From Bacteroidota bacterium (GTDB lineage Bacteria; Bacteroidota; Ignavibacteria; Ignavibacteriales; Ignavibacteriaceae), in NCBI GenBank assembly GCA_023433685.1, contig JAEYUD010000120.1, positions 1 through 10,570 of the forward strand: a stretch of DNA of 10,570 nt, given 5' to 3'. This document shows positions 1 to 6,555 of the stretch, piece after piece. Position 1 is the first letter of the stretch; each line of letters begins with the position of its first letter. The translations under genes were made by a program, and so were the position numbers. Under the pieces are notes generated by a model. The model had not been told where the DNA came from. It saw only the letters and a list, made by a program, of their open reading frames with translations, and searched no databases.

Positions 1-1363
1 CTTTCAGCCACTCGAACTGATTATCCATAATATAAGCGTGCATATTGCCTGAGAGCCCCTCTTCTTTACGAACATCGGGACAGAACCAGTAATTGGAATT
101 AAGCACGATCATCGCGGTGTTGCCGAAGGTGTAGGAGTACGCGTTCTCTTTGTAAGAGGGGAAGTCGGTTGTTGCCTGCGAGGGGTCATACGCCGAACCA
201 TCTTCCGAAAGAAGTGACAGATCTTCCGGATTGGCGAACTCCTCCGCGAAAACCTGTTCAGCCGAAAGTGATTCAAACGGAAAACGGTCGACTCTGATCC
301 ACCTGCCCGGCTTGTCAGGATCTATAAATCTCATGTGGAGGCCTTCGTGGTTTCCCATTGTTTCATAGACAGGGAAGTTGGCGGCAAAGGGCTGCACCGC
401 GTTCTTCCAGTTTCTGAACTGTAGCCGGTTATCTTCCGGGTCGTTGGCGTATCCGTTTATGAGATCACCGGTAAACTGCATGAAATCGACGTTTTTATAG
501 GCGGAAAGAGCCATGATCTTCCGCATGATATAAACATTAGGCCCATAGAAGCCACGCTCTCCGCCACCAAGTCCCCCACGGGAGTCGGAAACATAGGCAA
601 AAGTAAACTTTTTATTCTCCCCTTTAACAGGGGCGGTGCGGAACGTGTGCTCGTGGAGCGTACCGGCAACTTTAACGGAGTAGGCGTATTCTGTCGCGGG
701 TTTCAGCCCTGAAATTTTGAGCTCGTGTTTCTTCCCCTTACCGGGTTTGTAATCTTTTCCACCCACTGATATCCGGGGTTCGCAGTCGTAATTGGTTACA
801 AAAGAGATGACAGCCGAGTTTTCAGTAACCTGATCGATGAAAGGTCCATCAATAACAGTTGGCATGGCGCTGAATTTTGCTCCTGCCAGAAACTCGATCT
901 TCCCGTCATACAACATCGTTCCATCGCCGGCAGTTACCCTGTAACCGAGAACACTGAACCCTTTTTCGCCCCAGTTGGTCATATCGTAATGTCCTGAGAG
1001 CGTTTTGCGGATATCCACTTCCACTTTTCCTGTAACGATCTTCACGCTCCGGTTGAACCAAACGGGGAGGGGGTATTTGCCATCGCCGTAGGGGATAAGT
1101 CCATAGTAGAGGGTGCCGTTCAGGGAAGTGTCGCCGAAGTCGAACGCGAGGCCGTTAGCAGTCCCGGATATCCCGTTGATGAACTGGTCAACAGTGAAGC
1201 GGGCTTTTCCCGGTTGCTCCCAAAGCTTACGCTCACCATCCTGAAACCAGTACAGTTTCTTTTCGGAATCATAATGAATGTTGGACATTGATGCCGGCAC
1301 TTCCTGCGCTTTGAGTGTGGCAAAAGAGATAATTATTCCGATAAAGAATGCAATTTTTGTCAT
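1..1363 (-). CDS. Secreted purple-acid-phosphatase-like metallophosphoesterase, partial (C-terminus beyond the window)
   Basis: The reading frame is open from an ATG at 1363 to the left edge, giving 454 codons with the C-terminus missing. Residues 1-20 form a signal peptide (Lys near the start, hydrophobic stretch, KAQ before the likely cleavage site), so the protein is probably exported. Residues about 165-246 look like the fibronectin-III-like N-terminal domain of purple acid phosphatases, ending in ISGLKPATEYAYSV and TFRTAP. The calcineurin-like fold follows: SDSRGG at 259-264 (metal motif I), GDLIN at 299-303 and GNHE at 337-340. The C-terminal histidine motif (GHxH) would lie beyond the window and cannot be checked. 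Motif I reads D-S-R rather than the usual D-x-H or D-x-D, a variant seen in related families. The likely role is hydrolysis of phosphate esters outside the cytoplasm; the substrate is unknown. No Shine-Dalgarno is evident. Residues 21-165 have no assignment; they may form a beta-rich domain. Confidence 0.85.
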   Translation of the reverse strand, partial: MTKIAFFIGIIISFATLKAQEVPASMSNIHYDSEKKLYWFQDGERKLWEQPGKARFTVDQFINGISGTANGLAFDFGDTSLNGTLYYGLIPYGDGKYPLPVWFNRSVKIVTGKVEVDIRKTLSGHYDMTNWGEKGFSVLGYRVTAGDGTMLYDGKIEFLAGAKFSAMPTVIDGPFIDQVTENSAVISFVTNYDCEPRISVGGKDYKPGKGKKHELKISGLKPATEYAYSVKVAGTLHEHTFRTAPVKGENKKFTFAYVSDSRGGLGGGERGFYGPNVYIMRKIMALSAYKNVDFMQFTGDLINGYANDPEDNRLQFRNWKNAVQPFAANFPVYETMGNHEGLHMRFIDPDKPGRWIRVDRFPFESLSAEQVFAEEFANPEDLSLLSEDGSAYDPSQATTDFPSYKENAYSYTFGNTAMIVLNSNYWFCPDVRKEEGLSGNMHAYIMDNQFEWLK

Positions 1364-1378
1364 GAGATTTGGAAATTG

Positions 1379-1495
1379 TTACACGGATTAGCTGAATTTA
1401 ACACGGATTTCACGGATTGAGTTACAACGATACATCCGGACCGCACGGATGACCCCATCTGAGTCATCCGTGCAAAATCCGTGAAATCCGTGTAA
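1379..1495. repeat. Nested inverted repeat built from 'cacggat' units
   Basis: The gap between two minus-strand genes is almost entirely filled by a nested dyad. The outer arms at 1401-1418 and 1476-1493 are perfect 18-bp complements (acacggatttcacggatt). The inner arms at 1443-1453 and 1463-1473 are perfect 11-bp complements around a 9-nt loop. A further 'acacggat' copy lies at 1381-1388. The element looks like a dispersed repeat with self-similar 'cacggat' units. As RNA it would form a strong hairpin between the Rossmann gene stop and the phosphatase start. It lacks a T-tract, so an intrinsic terminator role is not well supported. Confidence 0.8.
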
Positions 1496-1515
1496 CTTTT
1501 AAAATTAGCAGGATA

Positions 1516-3213
1516 TTAGTCTTTCATCCTGTTTCCTTTTTCTTCGCGGATGAATATCCAGGAGACTACTTTACCTACATCGATGGTTTCGAAGTAGTTC
1601 CAGTACTGCCGCGTGCGGACGTGCAGCGAGCTGGTGTCATCTTCAGGGATCAGTTCAGCCTCGTCGATAAGAGCATTCAGACGGCTGATCCAGAACTCCC
1701 AGTTTTGGGCTCTCAGATCGATCCAGCCGGCATCAGCCCACTTTTCGATGTTTTCAGGGGTAATCTCAAGTTCTGTTTCGGCACCGAAAACTGGTATTTT
1801 CATCAGGGGACCGCGGAGAAGGTCTTTGCCGTCAGGCGTCAGTACTGGGATACCGACCGAGATGGCCTCATTCCTGAATTTATCGTCGCCCATAATGTAA
1901 TCCGTACAGAGTTTTGAGAGCTCTTCAGGCGATTTGCTTATTATCACTTTCATGCTGCCGCAGGTGCGTTTAAGCATCTCTATCTCGAACAGCAATTTGG
2001 AGAGACGCGGGGGTCCCAGCATTTCGAAAGCCACTGATGCCACGCCGTGTTCCTCCTCAAGCTTGGCGAGCTTCGATACAGCGAGGTGCTGCATGAATCC
2101 TGCGCGGTATGAGGGCTGCATGTTGGCGTTGTCGAGCGCGTTGATGATATCATGTCCTGTATTGCCGCCCATGATCTCGAAAACTGCGTTGTTGGCGATC
2201 TCTTCCGGAGTAACGAACTCCATCTGTTTTTGGGCAGTAATGGCTTCAAACTCACCTCTTGAGAAGATTCCATTCTCGCCTGTATCGATGTAAACGGAGC
2301 GGAGGACGCCTGTTTTCTCGAGTGATCTGTCGAATGTTTTGTGAATTTGACCTTCAAGCGGGATGGCAGTATCAAGCGGAATATCGTATATCTCCACTTC
2401 CTTGCCTCCTTTTTTGATGGTTCCGAACTCGATCTTCTTCCACGCGATGGCTGCAGCAGGCTTGATCTCCTTGGTGATGGCGCTGTCGGGGGTGCGTGCC
2501 ATAAGAAAGAGGAGAAGTGTGTGCGCGCCCGCGATGGCGGATTTGCTAAGAAGCACCCTTGAAGGTCTCTCCTCACTGTGGGTGTAAGGGATGTTAAGAC
2601 CCATACCCCCCGTGCCGGAGGTGCCGATCTTCAGGTAAACCTGGGTGTCGAACTTGTGCATCGAGTTATAGAGCACCTGAATGTGCCTGATAAGCTGCGG
2701 AATATAAAGCGCGGCTACGAGTTTTTCAACCTCGGCAACCATTTCACCATGGGATGAACCGTTGTAAAGCACCTTTTTCAGGTTCTTGTAGGCGGAGAAA
2801 ATATCCTGGTAAGCGATGCCCGTGGCAGTGTTTATACAGTCGATTATTATGTCGGGCTTGTGCTCTTCGAGCAGTTTGTAGAGTGCCTGGGCAGAGAGTA
2901 CATCATCTGTAAGGTCATCCATCACGTCATCAATAACAATGCGCCGACGATCGGGGTCGGCCAGCATTTCGGGACGCGACATATCTTTGTATTCATTTCT
3001 TACAAGTACGTTACCCCACCATGGCACGAAGAAACCTTCGGGCATGCCGGGGTATGTTTTTTTAAGGTATTCAACTTCTTCTTTGGCTTCGCTCTCTTTT
3101 AGAGAGGTAATTATTAACCCTGAGGGTTTTTCGATCATCAGGCGACGGGTTATGGCCTTGCCGACCAATCCCCAGCCACCAAGTACGAGTACTTTTTTGC
3201 CGTATATATCCAT
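1516..3213 (-). CDS. NAD(P)-binding Rossmann-fold protein, SDR/epimerase-like, with a large unassigned C-terminal region
   Basis: This is a 565-residue protein. Its N-terminus is a classical dinucleotide-binding start: strand KKVLVLGG followed by GGWGLVG at 12-18, as in the extended short-chain dehydrogenase/epimerase family. A second beta strand ends in IITS at about 34-37. IIIDCINTATG at 122-132 corresponds to the cofactor-contacting strand after beta-4. The usual YxxxK catalytic pair is not obvious: Y182 and K187 (YNSMHK) are too far apart, so catalysis is uncertain. Residues about 240-565 extend well beyond a usual SDR of about 250-350 residues and are unrecognised. No signal peptide or membrane segment is visible, so it is probably cytoplasmic. 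The start at 3213 is supported by an AAGGAAAAG Shine-Dalgarno just upstream and by a promoter at 3248-3278. The gene appears monocistronic or is read through toward the phosphatase. Its substrate cannot be told from the sequence. Confidence 0.85.
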   Translation of the reverse strand: MDIYGKKVLVLGGWGLVGKAITRRLMIEKPSGLIITSLKESEAKEEVEYLKKTYPGMPEGFFVPWWGNVLVRNEYKDMSRPEMLADPDRRRIVIDDVMDDLTDDVLSAQALYKLLEEHKPDIIIDCINTATGIAYQDIFSAYKNLKKVLYNGSSHGEMVAEVEKLVAALYIPQLIRHIQVLYNSMHKFDTQVYLKIGTSGTGGMGLNIPYTHSEERPSRVLLSKSAIAGAHTLLLFLMARTPDSAITKEIKPAAAIAWKKIEFGTIKKGGKEVEIYDIPLDTAIPLEGQIHKTFDRSLEKTGVLRSVYIDTGENGIFSRGEFEAITAQKQMEFVTPEEIANNAVFEIMGGNTGHDIINALDNANMQPSYRAGFMQHLAVSKLAKLEEEHGVASVAFEMLGPPRLSKLLFEIEMLKRTCGSMKVIISKSPEELSKLCTDYIMGDDKFRNEAISVGIPVLTPDGKDLLRGPLMKIPVFGAETELEITPENIEKWADAGWIDLRAQNWEFWISRLNALIDEAELIPEDDTSSLHVRTRQYWNYFETIDVGKVVSWIFIREEKGNRMKD

Positions 3214-3247
3214 TTTCTTTTCCTTGAATAAGATTTTTTCCCGTTCT

Positions 3248-3278
3248 CAAACATACATATAATAATTTTTAGTACAAA
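3248..3278 (-). promoter_or_regulatory. Bacteroidota-type promoter for the Rossmann-fold gene
   Basis: On the minus strand, TTTG (3278-3275) is followed after exactly 19 nt by TATGTTTG (3255-3248). This fits the primary-sigma consensus of Bacteroidota (TTTG at -33, 19-21 nt spacer, TAnnTTTG at -7). Transcription would start near 3241, giving a leader of about 28 nt that contains the AAGGAAAAG ribosome site before the ATG at 3213. The match is exact by eye, but no transcript data are available. Confidence 0.65.
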
Positions 3279-3286
3279 GGGAGGGG

Positions 3287-3325
3287 AGCTATCAGCGATT
3301 AGCTATTAGTTATTAGCTATTAGCT
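3287..3325. repeat. Low-complexity 'ta(t/g)tagct' repeat
   Basis: About five degenerate copies of a ttagctat/ttagttat unit stand in tandem. They start the repeat-filled gap of about 500 bp (3214-3713) between the Rossmann gene and the MIT_C-like gene. It is followed immediately by the 14-bp perfect palindrome tccgccgcggcgga at 3332-3345 and a G/T-rich stretch with repeated 'ggtgtttgggg' or 'ggtttggtg' words at 3347-3381. No coding potential is visible here. Confidence 0.6.
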
Positions 3326-3331
3326 GTCTGG

Positions 3332-3345
3332 TCCGCCGCGGCGGA
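3332..3345. repeat. 14-bp perfect GC palindrome
   Basis: The sequence tccgccgcggcgga equals its own reverse complement. It stands between the tta-gct repeat and the first aatccc hairpin. It is either the core of another dispersed repeat or a protein site; the sequence alone does not decide. Confidence 0.5.
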
Positions 3346-3383
3346 TTGGTGTTTGGGGTTTTGGGTTTGGTGTGGGGGGTGGA

Positions 3384-3413
3384 GTAATCCCGTCAGGGAT
3401 TTACCAGGGGTAG
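3384..3413. repeat. Short hairpin repeat, copy 1 (aatccc-gtca-gggatt)
   Basis: This 30-nt element contains a 6-bp stem (3386-3391 with 3396-3401) around gtca and ends in a conserved tail reading 'ccaggggtag'. It matches the element at 3608-3637 with only 3 differences in 30 nt. The stem is preserved while the loop and tail vary, which suggests a small dispersed, REP-like repeat. Confidence 0.7.
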
Positions 3414-3426
3414 CCATTTTGAGGAT

Positions 3427-3560
3427 AATCCCACTTCTTTTTTGAACAGGATGAACAGGATGTTGCAAGATTGACAGGATCATTCCTCCTCTTTTTTGAA
3501 CAGGATGAACAGGATGTTGCAAGATTGACAGGATCATTCCTCCTCTTTTTTGAACAGGAT
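3427..3560. repeat. 54-bp tandem repeat, about 2.5 copies
   Basis: Units lie at 3427-3480, 3481-3534 and, truncated, 3535-3560. The core of each reads ttttttgaacaggatgaac followed by aggatgttgcaagattgac and aggat. Units 1 and 2 are near identical apart from the first dozen bases. The third diverges after 'gaacaggatg'. The internal 'aacaggat/gacaggat' words are a shorter sub-repeat. Because 54 is a multiple of three, the array leaves a reading frame open on the minus strand with an 18-residue repeat; this looks fortuitous. Confidence 0.85.
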
Positions 3561-3607
3561 GGGAAAGATGAAAAAAGATGGAAATGATGGTACGCTTCTT
3601 GGGGGAG

Positions 3608-3678
3608 GTAATCCCGTTAGGGATTAACCATGGGTAGACACGGATTTTAAATTTAATATGCACCCCGGTCGGGGTGCA
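3608..3678. repeat. Composite repeat: hairpin copy 2 plus tgcacccc hairpin
   Basis: The first part (3608-3637) is the second copy of the aatccc hairpin: 7-bp stem taatccc/gggatta at 3609-3615 and 3620-3626 around gtta, with tail ccatgggtag. After an A/T-rich spacer comes a second hairpin at 3659-3678: tgcacccc, loop ggtc, ggggtgca, a perfect 8-bp stem. The second hairpin is 36 nt past the stop of the MIT_C-like gene and could end its transcript. It is not followed by a T-tract on that strand, so I call it a dispersed repeat rather than a terminator. Confidence 0.6.
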
Positions 3679-3713
3679 ACAGGATCAAAATGGTGGAGGT
3701 TTTGGCTTACCTT

Positions 3714-4583
3714 TTAATTTGATCTCCCTTTTGTCAAAGTACAGATAAAATCCTTCACTACTGTTTGTAAACCGGCCATTCTTATCAAAATTTCCAATCC
3801 GCCGGGTATGTAAACTTGTACATCATCAAAGAGTATATATCTTTCTTTGTGTCCGATCGAGTCATATTGAAAAAAATCGTAATATATAAAATTTACATTT
3901 ATTCCTTGATTCTTCAGTTCTCTGATCGCTTCGTAAAATGCTGAAGTCTCTTTTTGTTCGCCTGACCGAGTCTTCATCTTTGCCGGATCCCCGCACTTGA
4001 TCGTTATATTTTTGATACCTAAGGCGGCTGCCAATTTCTTGAATTGTGTGAGGGCTCTGTGATTGTGAATGTAGGGGTCGATTATGGCTAAACTTTTTGA
4101 ATTCCGTGCAAATGGCTTTAATATCTCGACAAGATCATAAATCCCGCCTTCTACCAACTTTATTTTGAAGGGCAACCTCCACAATTTGTCAAATATGTGT
4201 TCAGCATTGCATGGAACAACATCCGGGTGATTATTTGCCAGCTCTTCAATCTCTTTTTTCGACTTTTCAGGTACCAGGTAGATCTTGTCATTTGATCTTT
4301 GACAAAGATTTATCTCGGAATATTCATCATTCAGGATCAGGGTTTTTCTTTTTCGATAAACTATATCGAGTAAAATGGATTCATATTGTTTCGCGTAGGG
4401 TGATAGTGATCTGGTTTCTTGAAATGACCGGTCAAGCTCATCAAGATATCTTTTTTGATCATCAATGCATATCTTGTTATCGCTCAGCAGTAGCAGAAGT
4501 TCTCTGTTCCTGTTCATGACATTCTCCACTTCTTTAACCAGATGAAAAGGCAAAGAAGTAGAAACTGTAACCTCCTGATTCAT
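3714..4583 (-). CDS. Small protein with an MIT_C/phospholipase-D-like C-terminal domain, putative effector partner of the upstream ATPase
   Basis: This is a 289-residue protein without signal peptide or membrane segment. Residues about 125-285 resemble the MIT_C domain (the PLD-like C-terminal domain of eukaryotic MITD1): IIDPYIHNH at 167-175, a long middle region with two beta-alpha units, HKERYILFDD at 245-254 (an HxxR...D variant of the HKD motif), PGGLEI at 260-265 and a terminal QTVVKDFICTL at 273-283. The single HKD-like element suggests either a dimeric nuclease/phosphodiesterase or, as in MITD1, a non-catalytic membrane-binding fold. Residues 1-120 are mostly helical and unrecognised, with a leucine-rich stretch at 29-33. 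The start is firm: GGGAGGAAC precedes the ATG, and the ATG overlaps the stop of the ATPase gene (TGATG), indicating translational coupling. I infer that the two proteins form a sensor/effector pair. The domain call is by eye and moderately sure. Confidence 0.8.
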   Translation of the reverse strand: MNQEVTVSTSLPFHLVKEVENVMNRNRELLLLLSDNKICIDDQKRYLDELDRSFQETRSLSPYAKQYESILLDIVYRKRKTLILNDEYSEINLCQRSNDKIYLVPEKSKKEIEELANNHPDVVPCNAEHIFDKLWRLPFKIKLVEGGIYDLVEILKPFARNSKSLAIIDPYIHNHRALTQFKKLAAALGIKNITIKCGDPAKMKTRSGEQKETSAFYEAIRELKNQGINVNFIYYDFFQYDSIGHKERYILFDDVQVYIPGGLEILIRMAGLQTVVKDFICTLTKGRSN

Positions 4584-6472
4584 CAGTTCCTCCCGAGGAG
4601 GAGTTGTCTGTTCAGGTCGAGGCTTTCATCAAAAAAGCCTTTCGGTGTTTCGGTCTTGAAGAAACCATTGTCATCAAGTTCCAACTCGATGGCTTTAATG
4701 TTTCCTTTAGCGTCCTTTGCGAAATAGTAAATGGAGAGTGCGTCTTTGAGTTTTACATCTTCGCCGGAGCAGTGGCCTTCGGGCCATAGTTGTAATGTCT
4801 TACCTTGAGAGACAAGTACCTGGAGTTTTTTTAGAAGATGCTCTGAATGGGTTTCGATAATAAGGTGGGTTGGGACGGTGTAATCAATGAAATAAGTTCC
4901 TTTGTAATCGTTCTCATCTTCATCTCCCCATTTAATATCAATAATTAATTCATTCGAATTCCTCATTACTTTTTCTGAACCAAAAGTACGCTGCTTTGCT
5001 CTCCGCTGAATTGCAAAATCATGGACATCATTAGTTAGGTGTGGTGAGATACTATCTGTCCAAAATTGACTCAACTGTGCTTGCAGACGAGGATGTAAGT
5101 GAAGTTCTGGTTGTTGAATAAAGTATGTGCTTTTATCACTGGGATTAAATGCAAGTGTGAATAGTATTGGGAGTAACTGTAATGTGCCGCTGCTCGCTTC
5201 AGCAAGTAAGACTCTTTTGTTTGCCATCGTTACTAAATTTAGAGTTGTAAGTATGTCTCCTTCGTCTAGTTCGATTCTCTTCCCCAACTCAAATCGCTTC
5301 AATGATGAGTTAAAATTTGATATATATTGCCAAATCACCTGATTTTCATAAAAATCTATAGTGTTATTATTTTTTCTAATAACCGAAAGCATTTTATAGT
5401 ATGTAGCATTTCTAAGTTGGCTAGTGAAATAATATGGTTGAGGAATCTCTCTCGTAGTGCCGAATGAAACAATATCACATAACCAATTGGGTATCAATTT
5501 ACCAGAATCTATTATGAATTCATTGAATTCACTGATAAGAACTTGTGATTCTTTCAAACTCACTTCTGAGAATGAGAGAAGGAAGAGTCCGAAATACTCT
5601 TGAAATAGAGAATCGTTAGATAGTGATTCTTCCCAAAATACTGCCTTTCTGGGGATGAACTCACCAAATTTCTCCCTATTCAAGTGGGCCCTATACAAAA
5701 GGTACCCGAATGCAACATTAGCAAAAACAGCTTGTAGATTCTCAGCATTTTCCCAATAATCGCTGTGAAAGTTGCTAATAACAACATAGTAATCTGCTAA
5801 TTCTGGTGGGATCATTTTATCAAAAATTATCTTCACCTCATCTGTAAATGGAGGGACATTATAGGACCTCGAAAAAGTAAGTTTTCCGTTGTTCATTGAA
5901 ACATTTATAAATTCTAACCCTGCCTTCGAAAAAACATATTCGAAGGAACTCGTCTTTTTCGTCCTGACAAAATTTCGAGTTCTATTTGTACTAACTATAC
6001 TTTGGTCAATAACATTTTCTCTTTTTGTAAGATGCGTTTCCTCGAATAAACTCTTCCACAATCTCTCCGCATACTCATCCGTCGGATTCAGTTCAAACGG
6101 GCAGTTGTCGATATCATAGATTTCCTCCACCTGGTGGTCGTAGCCCCAGGTTTCTTCGATGATCTTTATTGAGATGGGTTTCTTGGGGTCATTGGCGATC
6201 TGGTCCCAGCCGCCGAGGTTGATGTCGTCTTCGATGACATATTTGAGTTTTTTGGCGGCTTCGTGGGTGTGGTTGTGCTTCAGGAAAAGGAGTGCCTTGA
6301 AGAAGGTGCTTTTACCCGATCCGTTCTCACCGGTGAGGATCGTAAGCGGACTTAAAGTGACCTTCACATCCTTGAGGTTGCGGAAGTTCTTGATGTGAAC
6401 ATGGTATTTCCGCATGATCACTTCGCGGTCGGTCACTATTCTCGATACTGTCTTCTTTTCTCCGTTTTCCAT
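4583..6472 (-). CDS. AAA/ABC-type ATPase with DUF3696-like C-terminus
   Basis: This 629-residue protein is of the SMC/RecF/OLD-like ATPase type (AAA_15/AAA_21 class). IKNFRNLKDVKVTLSPLTIL at 27-46 leads into Walker A GENGSGKST at 48-56. A signature-like AEASSGTLQLLPIL lies at 424-437, Walker B FIQQPELHLHP at 451-461, and the His-switch LIIETHSEHLL at 537-547. The tail GNIKAIELELDDNGFF...GFFDESLDL (590-620) matches the end of DUF3696 proteins. Residues about 100-400 form a large insert between Walker A and the signature, likely a sensor or dimerisation arm. No TOPRIM or nuclease domain is fused, unlike OLD. The partner gene downstream is coupled by a one-base overlap. Start choice: the ATG at 6472 has no Shine-Dalgarno, and an in-frame ATG at 6415 (residue 20, IMRKYHVHIKNF) just before the conserved domain is a fair alternative. 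The 5' and 3' ends are richer in G+C than the middle. Confidence 0.88.
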   Translation of the reverse strand: MENGEKKTVSRIVTDREVIMRKYHVHIKNFRNLKDVKVTLSPLTILTGENGSGKSTFFKALLFLKHNHTHEAAKKLKYVIEDDINLGGWDQIANDPKKPISIKIIEETWGYDHQVEEIYDIDNCPFELNPTDEYAERLWKSLFEETHLTKRENVIDQSIVSTNRTRNFVRTKKTSSFEYVFSKAGLEFINVSMNNGKLTFSRSYNVPPFTDEVKIIFDKMIPPELADYYVVISNFHSDYWENAENLQAVFANVAFGYLLYRAHLNREKFGEFIPRKAVFWEESLSNDSLFQEYFGLFLLSFSEVSLKESQVLISEFNEFIIDSGKLIPNWLCDIVSFGTTREIPQPYYFTSQLRNATYYKMLSVIRKNNNTIDFYENQVIWQYISNFNSSLKRFELGKRIELDEGDILTTLNLVTMANKRVLLAEASSGTLQLLPILFTLAFNPSDKSTYFIQQPELHLHPRLQAQLSQFWTDSISPHLTNDVHDFAIQRRAKQRTFGSEKVMRNSNELIIDIKWGDEDENDYKGTYFIDYTVPTHLIIETHSEHLLKKLQVLVSQGKTLQLWPEGHCSGEDVKLKDALSIYYFAKDAKGNIKAIELELDDNGFFKTETPKGFFDESLDLNRQLLLGRN

Positions 6473-6555
6473 TATAATATCTGCTTATTGTTCGATGTTG
6501 TTTAATATTTGATAGAGTGCAAGATAGTGAAATTTTCCGAAAAAGTTTTTCGCTA
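6473..6555. other. Spacer with a stem-loop between the AAA_14 and DUF3696 ATPase genes
   Basis: This 83-bp gap separates two minus-strand genes. gatagtgaaa at 6523-6532 pairs with tttcgctatc at 6548-6557 (10 bp, one G-U), the stem reaching into the stop codon of the AAA_14 gene. No T-tract follows on the minus strand and no convincing promoter for the downstream gene is visible, apart from an isolated TATAAT-like word directly before its ATG. Read-through from the upstream gene is therefore plausible. Confidence 0.4.

Noticed and set aside
457..1323. Short minus-strand frames within the phosphatase region
   Set aside because: They are out-of-frame shadows of the open 454-codon frame that has a signal peptide and metallophosphoesterase motifs.
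3427..3560. CRISPR array
   Set aside because: The units are contiguous 54-bp tandem copies with internal 'aacaggat' sub-repeats and no unique spacers; no cas genes are nearby.
3313..3663. 116-residue minus-strand reading frame with an 18-residue repeat (HPVQKRGGMILSILQ)
   Set aside because: It is the translation of the 54-bp tandem array and flanking hairpin repeats. It stays open because 54 is divisible by three. No ribosome site and no recognisable domain.
3659..3678. Intrinsic terminator for the MIT_C-like gene
   Set aside because: The hairpin is perfect, but downstream on the minus strand there is mixed A/T rather than a T-run, and it sits next to another repeat copy; treated as a repeat.
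6473..6480. TATAAT-like -10 box directly before the ATPase ATG
   Set aside because: No matching -35 or TTTG element at a usable distance, and it would place the transcript start inside the gene; kept only as a weak argument for the later ATG at 6415.
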